Positions 6,042-7,490 of a stretch of 7,490 bases of DNA are shown piece after piece. This DNA is from Thermoplasmata archaeon. GTDB lineage: Archaea; Thermoplasmatota; Thermoplasmata; Thermoplasmatales; Thermoplasmataceae. A program made the translations under genes and the position numbers. Position 1 is the stretch's first letter. The number at the start of each line of letters is the position of its first letter. The stretch is taken from positions 1-7,490 of the forward strand of contig JAKAAU010000073.1 of the NCBI GenBank assembly GCA_021802165.1. Reading direction: 5' to 3'. The notes beneath the pieces were generated by a model. That model saw nothing but the letters and a program-made list of their open reading frames with translations. It was not told the origin of the DNA and ran no database searches.

Positions 6042-7294
6042 AGATAAGGATAAAGAGAGGCAGCATTGGTGGAACAATCTTTGCACCGTCATCAAAGAGT
6101 TTTACCCAGAGATACGTACTTTATTCTGCATTTTCAAATAAGTCTGTACGCTTGAATAATATATCATTTTCTGAAGATGAGATTATATCAATGAAAATTG
6201 CCGAAAAATGCAATGCAGTAATCGAATATGACAGGAAAAATATGCATATAGTGCCAGACTTCCTGTGTCCAGAAAACATATATGTTGGTGAATCAGGCAC
6301 ATCCTACAGGCTTTCTATTGGGCTTTTATGCTCCAGAAAATGCCGGACATCAATAAACGGAGAGGCCTCACTGGCCAGAAGGCCAGTTGATACCCTGATA
6401 ATGGCGCTTTCAGATGCAGGATCCAGATTCAATAAAAAAGAGGATGGCTTTTATTCTGTTGATGGGCAGAGGGCAACCAGTATCCCGGTTGAAATCGATG
6501 GGAGCATAAGCTCGCAGTATGTCAGTTCCATGCTATTTTATTACTCAATTTTGGGAGGCGGGTCTTTCAGGGCAATTAATACAGTATCCAGAGATTATCT
6601 AAAAATAACTGAAAGCTGCCTCGCAAATTTCGGGGTAAAAGTAGAGAACAATGATGGAATGTATCAGATAATTAACCATAATTACCTTGAAAAAACTGTA
6701 GATATTGAGGGAGATTATTCATCAGCCTCTTATTTCATTGTGCTGGGAATTTTCACTGGGAATATAATAATCAAAAACCTTAATTATATGTCATTGCAGC
6801 CGGACAGAAAGATACTGGATCTGGTCAATAATGCAACAGGGAGTATAAAATACGGAAGCGCGGGAATTGAAATAAGAAAGGCCGATCATATTAACAGGAT
6901 TACAGTGGATGCGGCAGTATCCCCGGATATGGCACCGGTAATATCGGTAGTGGGGATATTTTCAGAAGAGGGTGTACAGATTTATAACTATAAGCGTCTG
7001 ATGGCAAAGGAATCTGACAGGTTCAATGGCATAGTTAATATGTGCAGGAGCTTCGGTGCAGACGTAACAGTAAATGATTCATGCATTAAGATAAAAAAAG
7101 GTCGCAACCTGTGTCCGGATTATATAGAATACAGTGACCACAGAATGACTATGAGCAGCATAATAGCTGGAGTAATAGCTGGCTCTAATACAGAATTCGG
7201 GAAATGTGAGAGTATAAACAAAAGCTATCCAGAGTTCCTCAATGACCTCAAAAAAATTGGAGTTGATATATATTTTGATGCAAATTTATTTTAG
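6038..7294 (+). CDS. aroA: 3-phosphoshikimate 1-carboxyvinyltransferase (EPSP synthase)
   Basis: Transfers the enolpyruvyl group of PEP to shikimate-3-phosphate, giving EPSP, the chorismate precursor. The product has 418 residues (E. coli 427). Signatures of the two-domain inside-out barrel fold, in order: APSSKSFTQR (16-25) with K20, S21, R25; VGESGTSYR (83-91), equivalent to the LGNAGTAMR PEP/glyphosate loop with Glu for Asn and Gly87 kept; GEASLARRP (108-116); GSISSQYVSS (155-164); EGDYSSASYF (224-233); SPDMAP (295-300) with catalytic D297; RLMAKESDR (320-328) with K324 and E325; SDHRMTM (366-372); and KSYPEF (395-400). It overlaps the kinase gene by 4 bp; the GTGAACC before its ATG is too close to be a normal ribosome site, so coupled translation is likely. 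It is the last gene of the operon. UDP-GlcNAc enolpyruvyltransferase is excluded by the KSx3R, SSQ and DHR motifs. Confidence 0.97.
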   Translation: MKIRIKRGSIGGTIFAPSSKSFTQRYVLYSAFSNKSVRLNNISFSEDEIISMKIAEKCNAVIEYDRKNMHIVPDFLCPENIYVGESGTSYRLSIGLLCSRKCRTSINGEASLARRPVDTLIMALSDAGSRFNKKEDGFYSVDGQRATSIPVEIDGSISSQYVSSMLFYYSILGGGSFRAINTVSRDYLKITESCLANFGVKVENNDGMYQIINHNYLEKTVDIEGDYSSASYFIVLGIFTGNIIIKNLNYMSLQPDRKILDLVNNATGSIKYGSAGIEIRKADHINRITVDAAVSPDMAPVISVVGIFSEEGVQIYNYKRLMAKESDRFNGIVNMCRSFGADVTVNDSCIKIKKGRNLCPDYIEYSDHRMTMSSIIAGVIAGSNTEFGKCESINKSYPEFLNDLKKIGVDIYFDANLF

Positions 7295-7490
7295 AAAGCG
7301 TTTAAAATAAATGAAATTATTGCAGTACAGTAAGTTTATAATATGAAAAATATATATCTTATAATTATTATTTCAAATATTATATAAGTTATAGAATTGA
7401 AAATACTTAAATATCCCTAAGTAATTAAGATAAGTCAACACAACACCAATCTACAGCAAATAGATGGATATGCACAATGTGCCTTTATGA
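7295..7490. other. AT-rich intergenic region after aroA, no convincing gene
   Basis: The 196 bp after aroA are strongly AT-rich. Only very short ATG-initiated frames occur: 11 codons from about 7311, 14 codons from about 7343, and 8 codons from 7464 (MDMHNVPL then TGA). None resembles a known protein. I see no tRNA, hairpin-plus-T-run or repeat array. A gene could begin with ATG at 7477 (Met-Cys-Leu-Tyr, running off the window), but four codons cannot support a call. Transcription of the operon probably ends here, although no oligo-T run of five or more was found. Confidence 0.6.
7405..7414 (+). promoter_or_regulatory. Possible TATA box for a gene beyond the right edge
   Basis: ACTTAAATAT resembles an archaeal TATA box and would place a transcription start near 7434-7437, leaving a short leader before ATGs at 7464, 7470 or 7477. 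Such boxes are common by chance in this AT-rich stretch, and the downstream gene cannot be seen, so the call is weak. Confidence 0.2.

Noticed and set aside
5784..6095. Minus-strand 103-codon frame and a plus-strand 63-codon frame over the shikimate kinase end
   Set aside because: Both overlap the kinase/aroA junction, where the motif-bearing frames are continuous. No independent support.
6287..6310. EPSP synthase Asn-to-Glu change in the PEP loop as a glyphosate-tolerance marker
   Set aside because: The key glycine (Gly87) is kept, and Glu-Ser-Gly-Thr seems common in archaeal EPSP synthases as I recall them, so it is not clearly unusual.
7343..7387. 14-codon hydrophobic frame (MKNIYLIIIISNII)
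   Set aside because: It consists of AT-rich codons in non-coding DNA, has no ribosome site, and is too short to support.
7295..7490. tRNA, CRISPR array, insertion-sequence end or C/D box RNA in the 3' spacer
   Set aside because: No cloverleaf, regularly spaced repeats, terminal inverted repeats or paired C and D boxes could be found by reading.

Overview
The window looks like a chromosomal housekeeping segment from an acidophilic archaeon of the order Thermoplasmatales (Ferroplasma, Cuniculiplasma or Picrophilus-like). I infer this from several signs: a GHMP-type shikimate kinase found only in archaea, an archaeal-type ArgRS and EPSP synthase, AT-rich DNA (about 40% G+C by eye) with heavy use of ATA, AGA and AGG codons, and archaeal TATA boxes placed so that transcripts would be leaderless. 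No database search was possible, so the genus is a guess.

Layout. On the minus strand lie argS (arginyl-tRNA synthetase, 3264 to 1636) and, 56 bp further on, pyk (pyruvate kinase, from 1579 off the left edge). Each has its own TATA-like element. A 101-bp divergent spacer (3265-3365) separates argS from a plus-strand operon of four shikimate-pathway genes: aroB (3366-4424), aroE (4421-5203), an archaeal GHMP shikimate kinase (5223-6041) and aroA (6038-7294). Two junctions overlap by 4 bp (ATGA) and the third gap is 19 bp, so the four genes are almost certainly one transcript. The last 196 bp are very AT-rich and hold no convincing gene. They contain a possible promoter for something beyond the right edge.

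Function. The operon encodes four of the five steps from DAHP to EPSP: DAHP to 3-dehydroquinate (AroB), dehydroshikimate to shikimate (AroE), shikimate to shikimate-3-phosphate (GHMP kinase) and shikimate-3-phosphate plus PEP to EPSP (AroA). Dehydroquinate dehydratase (aroD), chorismate synthase (aroC) and DAHP synthase are not in the window. A classical AroB implies the DAHP route rather than the alternative route of many methanogens. Pyruvate kinase and AroA both use PEP, but a regulatory link is only speculation.

I found no mobile element, CRISPR array, RNA gene or unknown multi-gene system. The points most worth a second look are departures from family consensus: the C-terminal extension of pyruvate kinase without a phosphohistidine motif, its mixed potassium-site signature, HVGR in place of HIGH in ArgRS, and a missing substrate-binding serine in AroE. 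Two perfect palindromes at promoters are also worth checking.
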